DNA of 64,000 bases from Chryseobacterium oleae (lineage in GTDB: Bacteria > Bacteroidota > Bacteroidia > Flavobacteriales > Weeksellaceae): contig NZ_FOVD01000001.1 in NCBI RefSeq assembly GCF_900115055.1, forward strand, positions 434,001 to 498,000. Reading direction: 5' to 3'. Under the pieces are notes generated by a model, which saw only the letters and a list, made by a program, of their open reading frames with translations, ran no database searches and was not told the DNA's origin. Below are positions 1-8,559 of the stretch, piece by piece; position 1 is the first letter of the stretch; the number at the start of each line of letters is the position of its first letter. Both the position numbers and the translations under genes were made by a program.

Positions 1-2333
1 ACGCCTGCATTTGAACTGAGACTAAAATTCACAGGATAAATTTCATGACAGTTGTAAGAACTTATTTTAACAAAAATCTGCTGGTTTCCTGTAACTGTCA
101 GTGTATTTATTTCATTCACTCCATTTTGTGCATCAGCCTGAGTAAGGTAAAATGCTGTGGTGGCATTCTGGCTCCCGACAATGGCTGCGGAGTACTGAGA
201 GAGCTGTATATTTTCGGTACCATCCTGATTAGGATCACAAACCGGGAAATTAGATTTAATGATAACAGGATGCACCAGATTAACGTTAATTGCTCTGATC
301 GTATAACACAAATCGGACTGCTCAAAACGTACAAAGTAGGTTTTTATAACGAGGCTTCCGTCTGTTGTAATGGTTTGATTCGGGCTGATGGGATTCACCC
401 CTGCAGTGGCAGCGGCATAATCATCGTAAAATTCAACCACCGGAACGGTTGGTGGCGCAACAAGCATTCCTGCCGACAACGCAGTAAGATTGATGCTGAT
501 GTCATCTGTTCCGTTAAAGCAAATGTATTCATTCTTTTCAGTGGCCTCAATTTCTGTAAAAGTGACATTCATATTAACGGTAACAACGGCAAAACAGCCA
601 TTCGGGATCTGTACTCTTATAAAAACCTGATATACTCCATCCCTTATCGTCGTCAAAGGCGTTCCGGTCCCTGTGACAGCCTGATCATAGGTTTCATATG
701 CTGTAAAAACCGCGCCTGGCTGGGTCGTTATCAGAGGACCGATATTCAGGGCATAATCAAACGGCTCGCTATTGTCCGCATTGATATCACAAATGGTATA
801 AGGAAAATTTATTGGTGAATTAATATTAACTCCAGGCTTAAACTGAAAATGTACAGGTCCTAAAACATAGGTACAGTCAGAGTCCTGAAGTCTTACCCAA
901 AGATTAAGATTTGTTGTTATGTTCGCAGTGGTAACTGCATTCGTATTATTCTGAGCATCGGCCTGTGTCGGATGATAGGAAATGCCTGTAGTTCCCGGCG
1001 GAAAAAGTTCATTATTGAGCAGGGACAGGTTATAATTGGATTCTACATTATCATTGTTGGTATCACAAATTTCTACAGTGGTTTTAAGTAAACTTTTGGT
1101 AAGAAAATTCAGGGTTAAAGCGGCGGTCCTGAAACATCCGGGAACATTAGGATTCTGAATTCTTACATATAAAACCGTATTGGCAGTAAGGGTGTAAGAT
1201 GCCGGAAGGGCATTCGTTCCATTCTGAGCATTTTGCAGGGTTGAATGAAAGGTAAAATTAAAATTGGCCGGATTCTGCGAAGTGAGATTGGATTGAAAAT
1301 TATTTAAATTAAGAGTAACGGGTGTATTTCCACAAAAATTCCGGGTATAATCTTTTGCTGCGGGATAAGAAGGATCAAATGTAACGGCAAAATCGTCGGT
1401 TAAAGTAAGCGTACTGCTCCCGCAAATAGCAAAATTGACATTGGCTGTGTAGGTTTCATTCTGTGTGGGGCAAAGCGTTGTCTGAATCCCGGTTCCTACA
1501 GTTTGGCCTTGGGAATCCGTCCATGTAACTTCAGGAACTATATTATTTCCAACCGGGTTGAACTTCTAGCCTTCCTGCGAAGCCTGCCAGACACCGGTAT
1601 TTCTTGTAGCAGGAGAATATCCTACCGTTCCGTCCGCATTTATCACTCCAATAAGGGCATTTTCAAATTTTCGAGTTGGGCACGGGGCCAGTTTTTTATC
1701 TACAAAAACTTCAATAACATTCGTTGTTTCATGTAAGACGATCTGTGAAGAAGAGCGGTCTGTGCAACCTGCTACCCTGCCTTCATAAAAACTGATCACA
1801 AATTTCCTGTATGGCGCATTTCCAATCGTAGAATAGTATATCTCGGAAGAATCTCCCGAAGAAAAAACAAGGTCGTGATAAACCCCGAAAATAGAATTTT
1901 TAGAAAGACCGGGATTAGGATTCTGCCACTGTACATTGGGATAATTGATATTCCCTAGTTGATCAACGTTAAAAGTAATCATTCCGTTGGAACCTATCAC
2001 AAGAGCCTCAAAATGCTGATTAAAGAAACAAAACTTGAAAGGAAGATCCAGTTTCAGCGCAAACAGGTCATCGTAATCTGCATTTACAGATGTTCCCTGG
2101 TTCATAGCAACAGGCGGATTATATGCAGTTTGGCTCACCTCGTACCCAGTTGTCTGCTTCAGTACAGGATATTCTACATGGAGAGATATACAACCATTTG
2201 CATCAAGATTATTGTTACAGGTTACATTAAAGCTTTCGTTTCCTGATGTATCTTTTACCTTTACATCTCCAGGAACCTGTGAAAAAACAAAGCTCACAAT
2301 AAATAATAAAAATAATTGTAAAAATCTCACCAT
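1..2333 (-). pseudogene. Large secreted T9SS-type repeat protein, interrupted by an in-frame TAG; runs off the window
   Basis: The ATG at 2331-2333 opens a signal peptide (basic start, Phe/Leu-rich core, ending FSQ), then a Cys-rich globular domain. The frame meets TAG at 1566-1568 and then stays open, same frame, for all of the remaining 521 codons to base 1. The downstream part has at least five tandem repeats of about 80 residues, each opening with a Cys-Asp/Asn motif (ICDTNND, ICDINAD, VCDPNQD), carrying TQADAQN-like and (V/I)WVR-like segments and closing with a second Cys. That architecture is typical of large flavobacterial cell-surface proteins exported by the type IX secretion system with a C-terminal type B sorting domain; that end lies outside the window. 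The TAG sits where a Trp would fit (GGC-TAG-AAG-TTC), so one G-to-A change would explain it. Sequencing error or read-through cannot be excluded. Confidence 0.75.
1566..2333 (-). CDS. N-terminal fragment of the interrupted secreted repeat protein (255 aa)
   Basis: This is the part of the gene that would be translated if the TAG at 1566 is a true stop. It has a cleavable signal peptide of about 19 residues and a domain in which Tyr, Asn and Gly are frequent, with paired Cys in the segment CNNNLDANGC. Near residues 105-130 are GSNGMITF and an Asn-Pro-rich stretch. This resembles the N-terminal head domain placed before the repeats in flavobacterial gliding/adhesion-type proteins. Cut here, the product lacks the repeats and any sorting signal, so at best it would be a soluble periplasmic fragment. 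Confidence 0.5.
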   Translation of the reverse strand: MVRFLQLFLLFIVSFVFSQVPGDVKVKDTSGNESFNVTCNNNLDANGCISLHVEYPVLKQTTGYEVSQTAYNPPVAMNQGTSVNADYDDLFALKLDLPFKFCFFNQHFEALVIGSNGMITFNVDQLGNINYPNVQWQNPNPGLSKNSIFGVYHDLVFSSGDSSEIYYSTIGNAPYRKFVISFYEGRVAGCTDRSSSQIVLHETTNVIEVFVDKKLAPCPTRKFENALIGVINADGTVGYSPATRNTGVWQASQEG

Positions 2334-2523
2334 ATTTTTAAAATTTTAAAATAATCAGTTATAATACTTCCGTAAAACTAACAATTTATTAAGCCTATTT
2401 TAGCACTAGAATCTTGTTTACAATTTTGAGTTAACACAAAAAAAAATATAACCAACTGTAAAACAATTGATTATATTTTAAAAGTTAACAAAAAAAATAA
2501 AGCTTTTATATACTACTTAAATA

Positions 2524-2814
2524 CTACTGCAAGACATCATCATTTTCTTCTTCATGATCATCTGCATTATCACTGCGGCTCCAGTAATTGTTTTCTTCAT
2601 CCTCGGATCCTATTTCTTCCATATCATCGTCATCTTCAGTACCTGGAATATCCAAGCCTTTATCTAATTTATCATCGTCCTCTTCACTCAGAATAGGGTT
2701 TCCATCACCGTCGAGCGGAATATGTTTTTCTTTATTGAATATATCTTCACTCGGGCTGTAGTCCATCTCTTCGAGTTTTCGGTTCTGTTCGTTGGTATTG
2801 TTTTCTGGTGTCAT
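2524..2814 (-). CDS. Small highly acidic protein of unknown function (96 aa)
   Basis: I chose the ATG at 2812-2814 (MTPENNTNEQ). The frame can be extended upstream to 2895, but that segment does not share the strongly polar, acidic composition of the rest. The protein has no signal peptide or membrane segment. It contains an IPLDGDGNPIL segment and long runs of Asp and Glu in its second half, so it is probably cytoplasmic and largely disordered. I do not recognise the function. It is transcribed away from the 2-hydroxyacid dehydrogenase gene and separated from it by a hairpin. Confidence 0.6.
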   Translation of the reverse strand: MTPENNTNEQNRKLEEMDYSPSEDIFNKEKHIPLDGDGNPILSEEDDDKLDKGLDIPGTEDDDDMEEIGSEDEENNYWSRSDNADDHEEENDDVLQ

Positions 2815-2938
2815 AATATCAGTATTTAATGTTAAAGGTATAGAACAAAAACGGTTCCAACCTTCCCGTTTGTTATAAGAGATTTGTCTAAACACATAAT
2901 TTAATACTTCTGTTTCAGATCCTACCCATTTTTACCAT

Positions 2939-2973
2939 AAAAAAATTGGAAAGATAGTTCTTCCCAATTTTTT
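2939..2973 (-). terminator. Probable terminator after the 2-hydroxyacid dehydrogenase gene
   Basis: An A-rich arm containing ATTGG pairs with CCAATTTTTT across a loop of about 15 bases. On the minus strand it lies just downstream of the gene ending at 3009 and finishes in a T-run. Confidence 0.5.
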
Positions 2974-3008
2974 ATATTACTCATTACTTATTGCTCATTA
3001 CTCATTCT

Positions 3009-3986
3009 TCATCCCGTGTACACTTCCGGATTGGCACAATAAGGTATTTTTTCGCCTTTAGAGAAAGCAATAATGTTCTCGGCAGCTATTTTGGCCATTC
3101 CGGTTCTTGCTTCAATGGTGGCTGAACCGATATGTGGAAGTACACAGACATTCGAAAGTTCTAAAAGCGGGCTTTCTTTAGACATCGGTTCAGGATTCGT
3201 AACATCTAAACCGGCTCCCCAGATCTGTTTAGAAATCAATGCTTCATACAGATCCTTTTCGTTCTGAAAACCGCCTCTTGCTGTATTGATGAAAATCGCG
3301 TTGTCTTTCATTTTTGCGAAAACGGATACATTGAATAGATCCTTTTGTTGAGGAGTGAAATTGGCATGAATACTCAGAACGTCAGATTGTGCAATCAGTT
3401 CTTCGAAAGAAACGTAAGATGCATTTAATTCTTTTTCAGCTTCTTCATTTTGATTACGGTTATGATAAATAATATTCATATCAAAAGCCGCTTTGGACTT
3501 TTTTGCCATTTCAAAACCGATTCTTCCCAATCCTAATATTCCCAGAGTTTTCCCGTATAATTCCTGCCCTAAAGCATGTAACGGATCAAAGTCGCCCCAG
3601 TTGCCGTCTTTTACTTTCTGAAAATTGTAACTTGCTCTCCTCGCCACCGACTGCATCAACAGAAAAGCAACATCAGAAGTAGCTTTACTGAGTACATCAG
3701 GCGTATTTCCCACAGGAATATTTCTACGGTTCGCTTCTTTAATATCTACGTGATCGAAACCAACGGAATATAATGCGATTGTTTTTATATTGGGACATTG
3801 ACTAAAAAAATCTTTGTCGTATTTAAATTCTCCGCCCACGCTTAAAACAGCATCGTGATTCTGACAATAGATCAGCCATTCTTCATGAGACAGATTGTCA
3901 TGTTCCGGAATGAAAACTTCCAGTCCGGCTTCTTTCAGCATATTAATTCCAGTTTCAGGAATTCTTCTGTTTACAAATACTTTCAT
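3009..3986 (-). CDS. D-2-hydroxyacid dehydrogenase (glyoxylate/hydroxypyruvate reductase-like)
   Basis: A soluble NAD(P)-dependent dehydrogenase of 325 aa, the usual length for the D-isomer-specific family. The N-terminal substrate-binding half is followed by the Rossmann motif GLGRIG at about 152-157. The family catalytic set is visible: Arg237 in NTARGG, Glu266 in NPEPMSKESPL and His285 in LPHIGSAT. Such enzymes interconvert 2-keto acids (glyoxylate, hydroxypyruvate) and D-2-hydroxy acids. The exact substrate cannot be read from the sequence; GhrB/glycerate dehydrogenase is the closest resemblance. It is probably monocistronic, with a hairpin on each side. Confidence 0.88.
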   Translation of the reverse strand: MKVFVNRRIPETGINMLKEAGLEVFIPEHDNLSHEEWLIYCQNHDAVLSVGGEFKYDKDFFSQCPNIKTIALYSVGFDHVDIKEANRRNIPVGNTPDVLSKATSDVAFLLMQSVARRASYNFQKVKDGNWGDFDPLHALGQELYGKTLGILGLGRIGFEMAKKSKAAFDMNIIYHNRNQNEEAEKELNASYVSFEELIAQSDVLSIHANFTPQQKDLFNVSVFAKMKDNAIFINTARGGFQNEKDLYEALISKQIWGAGLDVTNPEPMSKESPLLELSNVCVLPHIGSATIEARTGMAKIAAENIIAFSKGEKIPYCANPEVYTG

Positions 3987-4024
3987 TATTTATTTCGATT
4001 TAGGTTTCGTGTATTTCAACAAAA

Positions 4025-4051
4025 AACCTCACTCCTGTTACAAGTGAGGTT
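4025..4051 (-). terminator. Intrinsic terminator of the 84-aa gene
   Basis: A perfect 9-bp inverted repeat (AACCTCACT / AGTGAGGTT) with a 9-base loop. On the minus strand it is followed by a T-run, placing it at the end of the gene at 4073-4327. Confidence 0.85.
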
Positions 4052-4072
4052 CTTTAACTTTTGTATAAAAAA

Positions 4073-4327
4073 TTACTGATGTTGATCTTTATTTTTGTCC
4101 CAGGCTTCTGAAGCCATCTCCTGAATTTCTTCCCAAACATCTTTGGCAGATTTCTGTGCATGAGCCATAAATCCCTGTTTGGTTGCTTCCTGATTCTTCG
4201 TTTTCATATCATTCATATAATCCTTCACCTGCTGCCCATAGCTTTCTACATGATATCCGGGATTATTATGCAGGTTTTTCTGAATATTACTAAAATCGTG
4301 TGAGGATTTAAATCTATTCGTGTCCAT
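4073..4327 (-). CDS. Small hydrophilic protein of unknown function (84 aa)
   Basis: The product begins MDTNRFKSSHDFSN and is rich in Lys, Gln, Asn and Asp. It has no signal peptide or transmembrane stretch. The C-terminal half (KSAKDVWEEIQEMASEAWDKNKD) would form an amphipathic helix. I do not recognise a family. The gene has its own start, a clean terminator and flanking repeats, so it looks like a real single-gene transcript. Confidence 0.6.
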   Translation of the reverse strand: MDTNRFKSSHDFSNIQKNLHNNPGYHVESYGQQVKDYMNDMKTKNQEATKQGFMAHAQKSAKDVWEEIQEMASEAWDKNKDQHQ

Positions 4328-4418
4328 AATAATATAATTTAAGTGATTAGGTTCTGTACTGAATCCAATTACTATTCCGAAGCGGTCTTAATGTTTATTA
4401 AAATGTAAGATTTTTTTA

Positions 4419-4664
4419 AACCACAAAAGACACAAAAGTTTTATAACACTTTTGTTTATTTGAAGTTTAAATTCATACTGCAAAAAAGTACACTTAAGTT
4501 TTACAAAAAAAAATCCAAAGATTTTTATCCAGAATAATATTCATGGAATCTGTGAAATCCGCCGGAGAAAAACATCAACCACAAAAGACACAAAAGCTCT
4601 ATAACACTTTAGTTTATTTGAAGTTCAAATTCGAACTGCTTACAAGTGCACTTAAGTTTTTATG
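4419..4664. repeat. Two copies of a dispersed ~85-bp repeat (ACAAAAGACACAAAAG family) in a gene-free stretch
   Basis: The gap 4328-4788 holds no gene I can support. It contains two imperfect copies (about 4419-4503 and 4577-4664) of an element that begins with CCACAAAAGACACAAAAG, passes through TTTATTTGAAGTT and ends in CACTTAAGTTTT. A third copy lies inverted at 58838-58928. A related fragment, TTTTGTGGCTTTTGTGG, sits at about 4759-4776. Confidence 0.75.
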
Positions 4665-4788
4665 AAAATCTTTGATTTTCTACTGATGTGATCTTATTGT
4701 TTTCAAGACCATTATCTTTTGAAAGTTTAGTGACCTGAAGTGTTTAGAATTAAAAAACTTTTGTGGCTTTTGTGGTGAAAAAACTTCG

Positions 4789-5442
4789 TTAATGATTGGT
4801 ATCTCCCAACATAGGAACGAATTTATAAGCCCCGAATTCTTCTTTCTCGAACTGAGTAGGAGCTGTTTTTGTAAACCTGTACAGGATCTGTTCATCAGTA
4901 GGACCTAATGGAATAACCATTGTTCCACCAATATTCAGTTGCTTCAGTAATTCCGTAGGCAGCACCGAAGCTCCACAGGTAACGATGATCTTGTCAAAAG
5001 GGGCAAAAGTCGGAAGTCCGGCAAAACCATCCCCGAAACTTTGAAATTTCGGATTTAAATGCAGCTCACGGAACTTCTTTTTTGAAAAATCAAAAAGATC
5101 TTTCTGCCTTTCCACCGTATAGACCAAGGCTTTCATAGCAATCAGAACGGCAGTCTGGTATCCACAACCTGTTCCGATCTCTAAAACTTTCTCTCCCGGT
5201 TTTACCTGCAGCAGTTCAGACTGCTCTGCGACGGTTGAAGGATGCGAAATAGTCTGGTGTGATAAAATAGGAAATGCCCGGTCTTCATACGCGAAATCCT
5301 CAAAAATGCTCTCGATAAAAAGGTGTCTCGGAACTTCACTCATTGCCGAAAGTACATTCTCATCCGATATCCCGATCTTATGTCTTAAATATTCAACTAA
5401 GATTTTTCTTTTTCCTTTATGTACAAACGAATCATGCATCAT
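4789..5442 (-). CDS. pcm: Protein-L-isoaspartate O-methyltransferase
   Basis: A cytosolic SAM-dependent repair enzyme that methylates isoaspartyl residues in damaged proteins. The ATG at 5440-5442 gives 218 aa, matching the family. The frame extends to 5565 from a TTG, but that stretch is not family-like and runs towards the divergent gene. A second in-frame ATG follows at once (5437-5439). The SAM-binding motif LEIGTGCGYQT is at about 87-97, and the family segment QTISHPSTVA lies just before it. PRHLF near 38-42 is also characteristic. It is divergent from the oxidoreductase at 5578. Confidence 0.92.
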   Translation of the reverse strand: MMHDSFVHKGKRKILVEYLRHKIGISDENVLSAMSEVPRHLFIESIFEDFAYEDRAFPILSHQTISHPSTVAEQSELLQVKPGEKVLEIGTGCGYQTAVLIAMKALVYTVERQKDLFDFSKKKFRELHLNPKFQSFGDGFAGLPTFAPFDKIIVTCGASVLPTELLKQLNIGGTMVIPLGPTDEQILYRFTKTAPTQFEKEEFGAYKFVPMLGDTNH

Positions 5443-5577
5443 TAGTAAGATAGTAGTTATTAGGTTACGTGTAGTAGTTTCTACAAAAGTAAAAAAACTA
5501 TCAATACGTATCAACCTAAATGCAACAACGTATTTCCTAATACCTAAAATTCTTATCTTTACCAAAATAAAAAATCT

Positions 5578-6540
5578 ATGTTAAAAGCAGGTTTGGTAGG
5601 TGCCGGACATCTGGGAAAGATCCATTTAAGACTTCTTAACCAGTCAGATAAGTACGAGCTGGTAGGTTTCCACGATAAAGACACTGAAAACGGGAAAAAA
5701 ATAGAAGCTGAATTCGGGTATAAATATTTTGAAAATTTTGATGACCTTCTTGAGCAGATCGATATGCTGGATATTGTGACGCCTACAGTCTATCATTACG
5801 ATTATGCTTTAAAAGCGATTGAGAAAAAGCTTCATTTTTTCATTGAAAAACCGGTAACCCAAACGCTTGAGCAGGCAGAAGAAATTCTTCACAAATGCCA
5901 GGAAAACGGCATCAAAGCGCAGGTAGGACATGTTGAAAGATATAATCCTGCTTTTATCGCTACTAAAGAATATATCAATAATCCAATGTTTATTGAAATC
6001 CACAGATTAGCAGAATTCAACCCGAGAGGAACGGATGTTTCTGTGGTTTTGGATTTAATGATCCACGATCTGGATATTCTCTTGAGCATGGCGAAATCAA
6101 AAGTTAAAAATATTCATGCTAGCGGTGTGTGTGTAGTAAGCAAAACTCCGGATATAGCCAATGCAAGAATAGAATTTGAAAACGGTTGTGTAGCCAATCT
6201 TACCACATCCAGAATTTCAATGAAAGCCATGAGAAAAAGCCGTTTCTTCCAGAAAGACGCGTACATTTCTGTAGATTTCCTTGAGAAAAAAGCGGAAGTG
6301 ATTAGAATGAAAGATGCGCCTGAGGACCCTACTCCGTTTGATATGATCATTGAGAATGCTGACGGAGAAAAGAATCAGATTCTATTTGAATATCCTGATA
6401 TTCAGCCAAATAATGCTATCCTTGATGAATTAAATTCTTTTGCAGACGCGATCACGGATGGTAAAAATGTAGAAGTTTCTCTTGAAGACGGAACTGAAGC
6501 TTTAAAAGTTGCCCTTGAAATTGTAAAACTGATTTCTTAA
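5578..6540 (+). CDS. Gfo/Idh/MocA family NAD(P)-dependent oxidoreductase
   Basis: A 320-aa soluble dehydrogenase. The N-terminal Rossmann fold starts with GLVGAGHLGKIH (GAGHLG at about 8-13). The family signature EKPV is at about 90-93, followed by the C-terminal alpha/beta domain with GHVERYNP and HDLDIL. Family members oxidise or reduce sugars, sugar-nucleotides or related cyclic polyols; the substrate here is not evident. No sugar-nucleotide operon surrounds it. It is divergent from pcm with 135 bp between the starts, and a terminator follows. Confidence 0.85.
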   Translation: MLKAGLVGAGHLGKIHLRLLNQSDKYELVGFHDKDTENGKKIEAEFGYKYFENFDDLLEQIDMLDIVTPTVYHYDYALKAIEKKLHFFIEKPVTQTLEQAEEILHKCQENGIKAQVGHVERYNPAFIATKEYINNPMFIEIHRLAEFNPRGTDVSVVLDLMIHDLDILLSMAKSKVKNIHASGVCVVSKTPDIANARIEFENGCVANLTTSRISMKAMRKSRFFQKDAYISVDFLEKKAEVIRMKDAPEDPTPFDMIIENADGEKNQILFEYPDIQPNNAILDELNSFADAITDGKNVEVSLEDGTEALKVALEIVKLIS

Positions 6541-6562
6541 AAAGATATCACGATCATATTTT

Positions 6563-6595
6563 AACAGGCTGTTGTGGTATTCATGACAGCCTGTT
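6563..6595 (+). terminator. Terminator after the Gfo/Idh/MocA gene
   Basis: A perfect 10-bp inverted repeat (AACAGGCTGT / ACAGCCTGTT) with a 13-base loop, followed by TTATTTTA on the plus strand. Confidence 0.75.
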
Positions 6596-6680
6596 TTATT
6601 TTAACCTCAATTTTGCATGGATAAATTTTCATTTTTCCGATTCATTGAAAATAATATGTTTTCTTTACACAATTTTAATC

Positions 6681-6708
6681 TTTGTTCTGGATTTTTTAAA
6701 TATATTTG
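6681..6708 (+). promoter_or_regulatory. Candidate Bacteroidota promoter for the GH5 gene
   Basis: TATATTTG at 6701-6708 matches the -7 consensus TAnnTTTG. TTTG at 6681-6684 is 16 bases upstream, slightly short of the usual -33 spacing. The start codon is 57 bases downstream. Confidence 0.5.
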
Positions 6709-6765
6709 TCATTCTGAAAACAATTATTCTATAATTCTCTCCAATAATTAAATACATAAATCCAT

Positions 6766-8496
6766 ATGAAAAGAGTCATCCTATTATCCGCCTTATTATT
6801 GTCTCAATTTGGGACATCACAATTATTAAAAACCGACGGACAGAAAATAATTAATGACAAAGGTGAAAACATTCAGCTGCGGGGTCTGGGTCTCGGCGGA
6901 TGGATGCTTCAGGAAGGATATATGCTGAAAACCGCTGACTTTGCAGGCCCTCAGTACAAGATCAAAGAAAAAATCTCTGAACTGATCGGTGAAAACGGAA
7001 TGAAGGATTTCTATAAAGCCTATCTTAAAAACGGCATTACCAAACAGGATATTGATTTTCTCGCCAAAGCAGGATTCAATTCTATAAGGCTGCCGATGCA
7101 TTATGACCTGTATACGCTTCCTATTGAAAAAGAACCTGTAAAAGGACAAAATACCTGGCTGGAAGAAGGTTTTAAAATGACGGATGATCTGCTGAAATGG
7201 TGTGCTGCCAATAAAATATATTTAATTCTCGATCTTCATGCAGCTCCGGGAGGACAGGGAAATGATGTCAATATTTCAGACAACGATAAAACTAAACCCT
7301 CACTTTGGGAAAGTACTGAAAATCAACAAAAAACAATTGCTCTTTGGAAAAAGCTTGCGGAACGGTATAAAGATGAACCCTGGATCGGCGGTTACGACCT
7401 GATCAATGAACCGAATATTAATTTTACCGGAAAAAATCCGAATGGTACCGATGAAATGTCCAATGCCCCACTCTGGAAACTTCAGAAAGACATTACAGAA
7501 GCCATCCGTGAAACCGATAAAAAACACATGATATTTATTGAAGGAAACGGCTGGGGAAATAACTACAACGGACTGATCCCACTCTGGGACAATAATATGG
7601 CATTCAGCTTTCATAAATACTGGAATTATAACAATGACGAAACCATCCAGTCTATCCTTGAACTCAGAAAAAAACACAATATTCCTATCTGGCTTGGGGA
7701 AACCGGAGAGAACTCCAATGTGTGGTTTACGGAACTGATTCAGCTTCTGGACAAACACAATATCGGCTATGCGTTCTGGCCTATGAAAAAGATCGATAAT
7801 ATTGCGGGAATTACCAATGTAAAAACAACTCCTGAATATGAAAAGCTGCTCAACTACTGGAAAAACGGGGGTGAAAAACCATCTAAAGATTTTGCAACGA
7901 AAGCATTGATGCAGATGGCAGAAAATTATAAATTCAGCAATGTTGAAATCAAAAATGATGTTATTGATGCTATGTTCAGGCAGGTAACGGACGATACAAC
8001 CAAACCGTTCAAAAACCATCACGTTCCTGGAAGAATATTTGCATCAGAGTACGATCTGGGAAGAATCGGTTCAGCTTATGTTGATCATGATTTTGTCAAT
8101 CTTTGGGTAAGCGATCCCAAGAAAAGGTCTGAATGGAATTCCGGGCAGCAGATGAGAAATGACGGTGTGGATATTTATCGCTGCCATGACGGTATTACTA
8201 ATCAATATTATGTAGGAAAAACAGAAAAAGGAGAATGGCTTCAGTATACCGTTACTGTAAAATCCGAGAAAAATTACACGTTCAATATCCGGTATTCAGG
8301 CAGCAATGATACTGCGGTTAAGCTTGAAGATGCTTCCGGAAAACAACTGGCCAATGTTTCGCTGCCAGCTACCGGTGGAGAGCAAAACTGGAAAACAGTA
8401 TCCGTTAAAAATGTGCCGCTGAAGAAAGGAACAAATAAAATCAGGTTCCGCTTTGAAGGCAACGGTTCGAATCTGAATTATTTTGAAATACAATAA
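6766..8496 (+). CDS. Secreted glycoside hydrolase family 5 enzyme with C-terminal CBM6-like domain
   Basis: A 576-aa exported glycosidase. A signal peptide of about 19 residues precedes a GH5 (beta/alpha)8 domain at about 25-360. Expected GH5 residues are visible: LGGWM near 43-47, NSIRLP at 105-110, acid/base Glu215 in DLINEP and nucleophile Glu312 in WLGETGE. A linker region follows, and from about 465 there is a beta-sandwich with GEWLQYTVTVKSEKNYTFNIRYSG and LKKGTNKIRF, typical of CBM6-like modules. GH5 enzymes cut beta-1,4- or beta-1,3-linked glucans, mannans and related polymers; exact specificity cannot be called. A strong terminator follows, so it is probably transcribed alone. Confidence 0.88.
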   Translation: MKRVILLSALLLSQFGTSQLLKTDGQKIINDKGENIQLRGLGLGGWMLQEGYMLKTADFAGPQYKIKEKISELIGENGMKDFYKAYLKNGITKQDIDFLAKAGFNSIRLPMHYDLYTLPIEKEPVKGQNTWLEEGFKMTDDLLKWCAANKIYLILDLHAAPGGQGNDVNISDNDKTKPSLWESTENQQKTIALWKKLAERYKDEPWIGGYDLINEPNINFTGKNPNGTDEMSNAPLWKLQKDITEAIRETDKKHMIFIEGNGWGNNYNGLIPLWDNNMAFSFHKYWNYNNDETIQSILELRKKHNIPIWLGETGENSNVWFTELIQLLDKHNIGYAFWPMKKIDNIAGITNVKTTPEYEKLLNYWKNGGEKPSKDFATKALMQMAENYKFSNVEIKNDVIDAMFRQVTDDTTKPFKNHHVPGRIFASEYDLGRIGSAYVDHDFVNLWVSDPKKRSEWNSGQQMRNDGVDIYRCHDGITNQYYVGKTEKGEWLQYTVTVKSEKNYTFNIRYSGSNDTAVKLEDASGKQLANVSLPATGGEQNWKTVSVKNVPLKKGTNKIRFRFEGNGSNLNYFEIQ

Positions 8497-8513
8497 TAAA
8501 TATCTTAAATTGC

Positions 8514-8547
8514 AGATCCCTTTTACACGCTAAAAGGGATCTTTTTT
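8514..8547 (+). terminator. Strong intrinsic terminator of the GH5 gene
   Basis: A perfect 12-bp stem (AGATCCCTTTTA / TAAAAGGGATCT) with the 5-base loop CACGC, followed by a T-run. It separates the GH5 gene from the beta-lactamase gene. Confidence 0.92.
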
Positions 8548-8559
8548 AATCCGTAGTTT

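Noticed and set aside
45..818. 257-residue plus-strand open frame over the repeat protein
   Set aside because: It lies opposite the intact repeat frame and its translation has no domain or signal; it is a shadow of the minus-strand gene.
5443..5565. N-terminal extension of pcm
   Set aside because: It begins at a non-ATG codon, has no family resemblance and would approach the divergent gene; the double ATG at 5437-5442 fits the family length.
7300..8022. 240-codon minus-strand frame inside the GH5 gene
   Set aside because: It is antisense to a clear GH5/CBM protein and has no family features.
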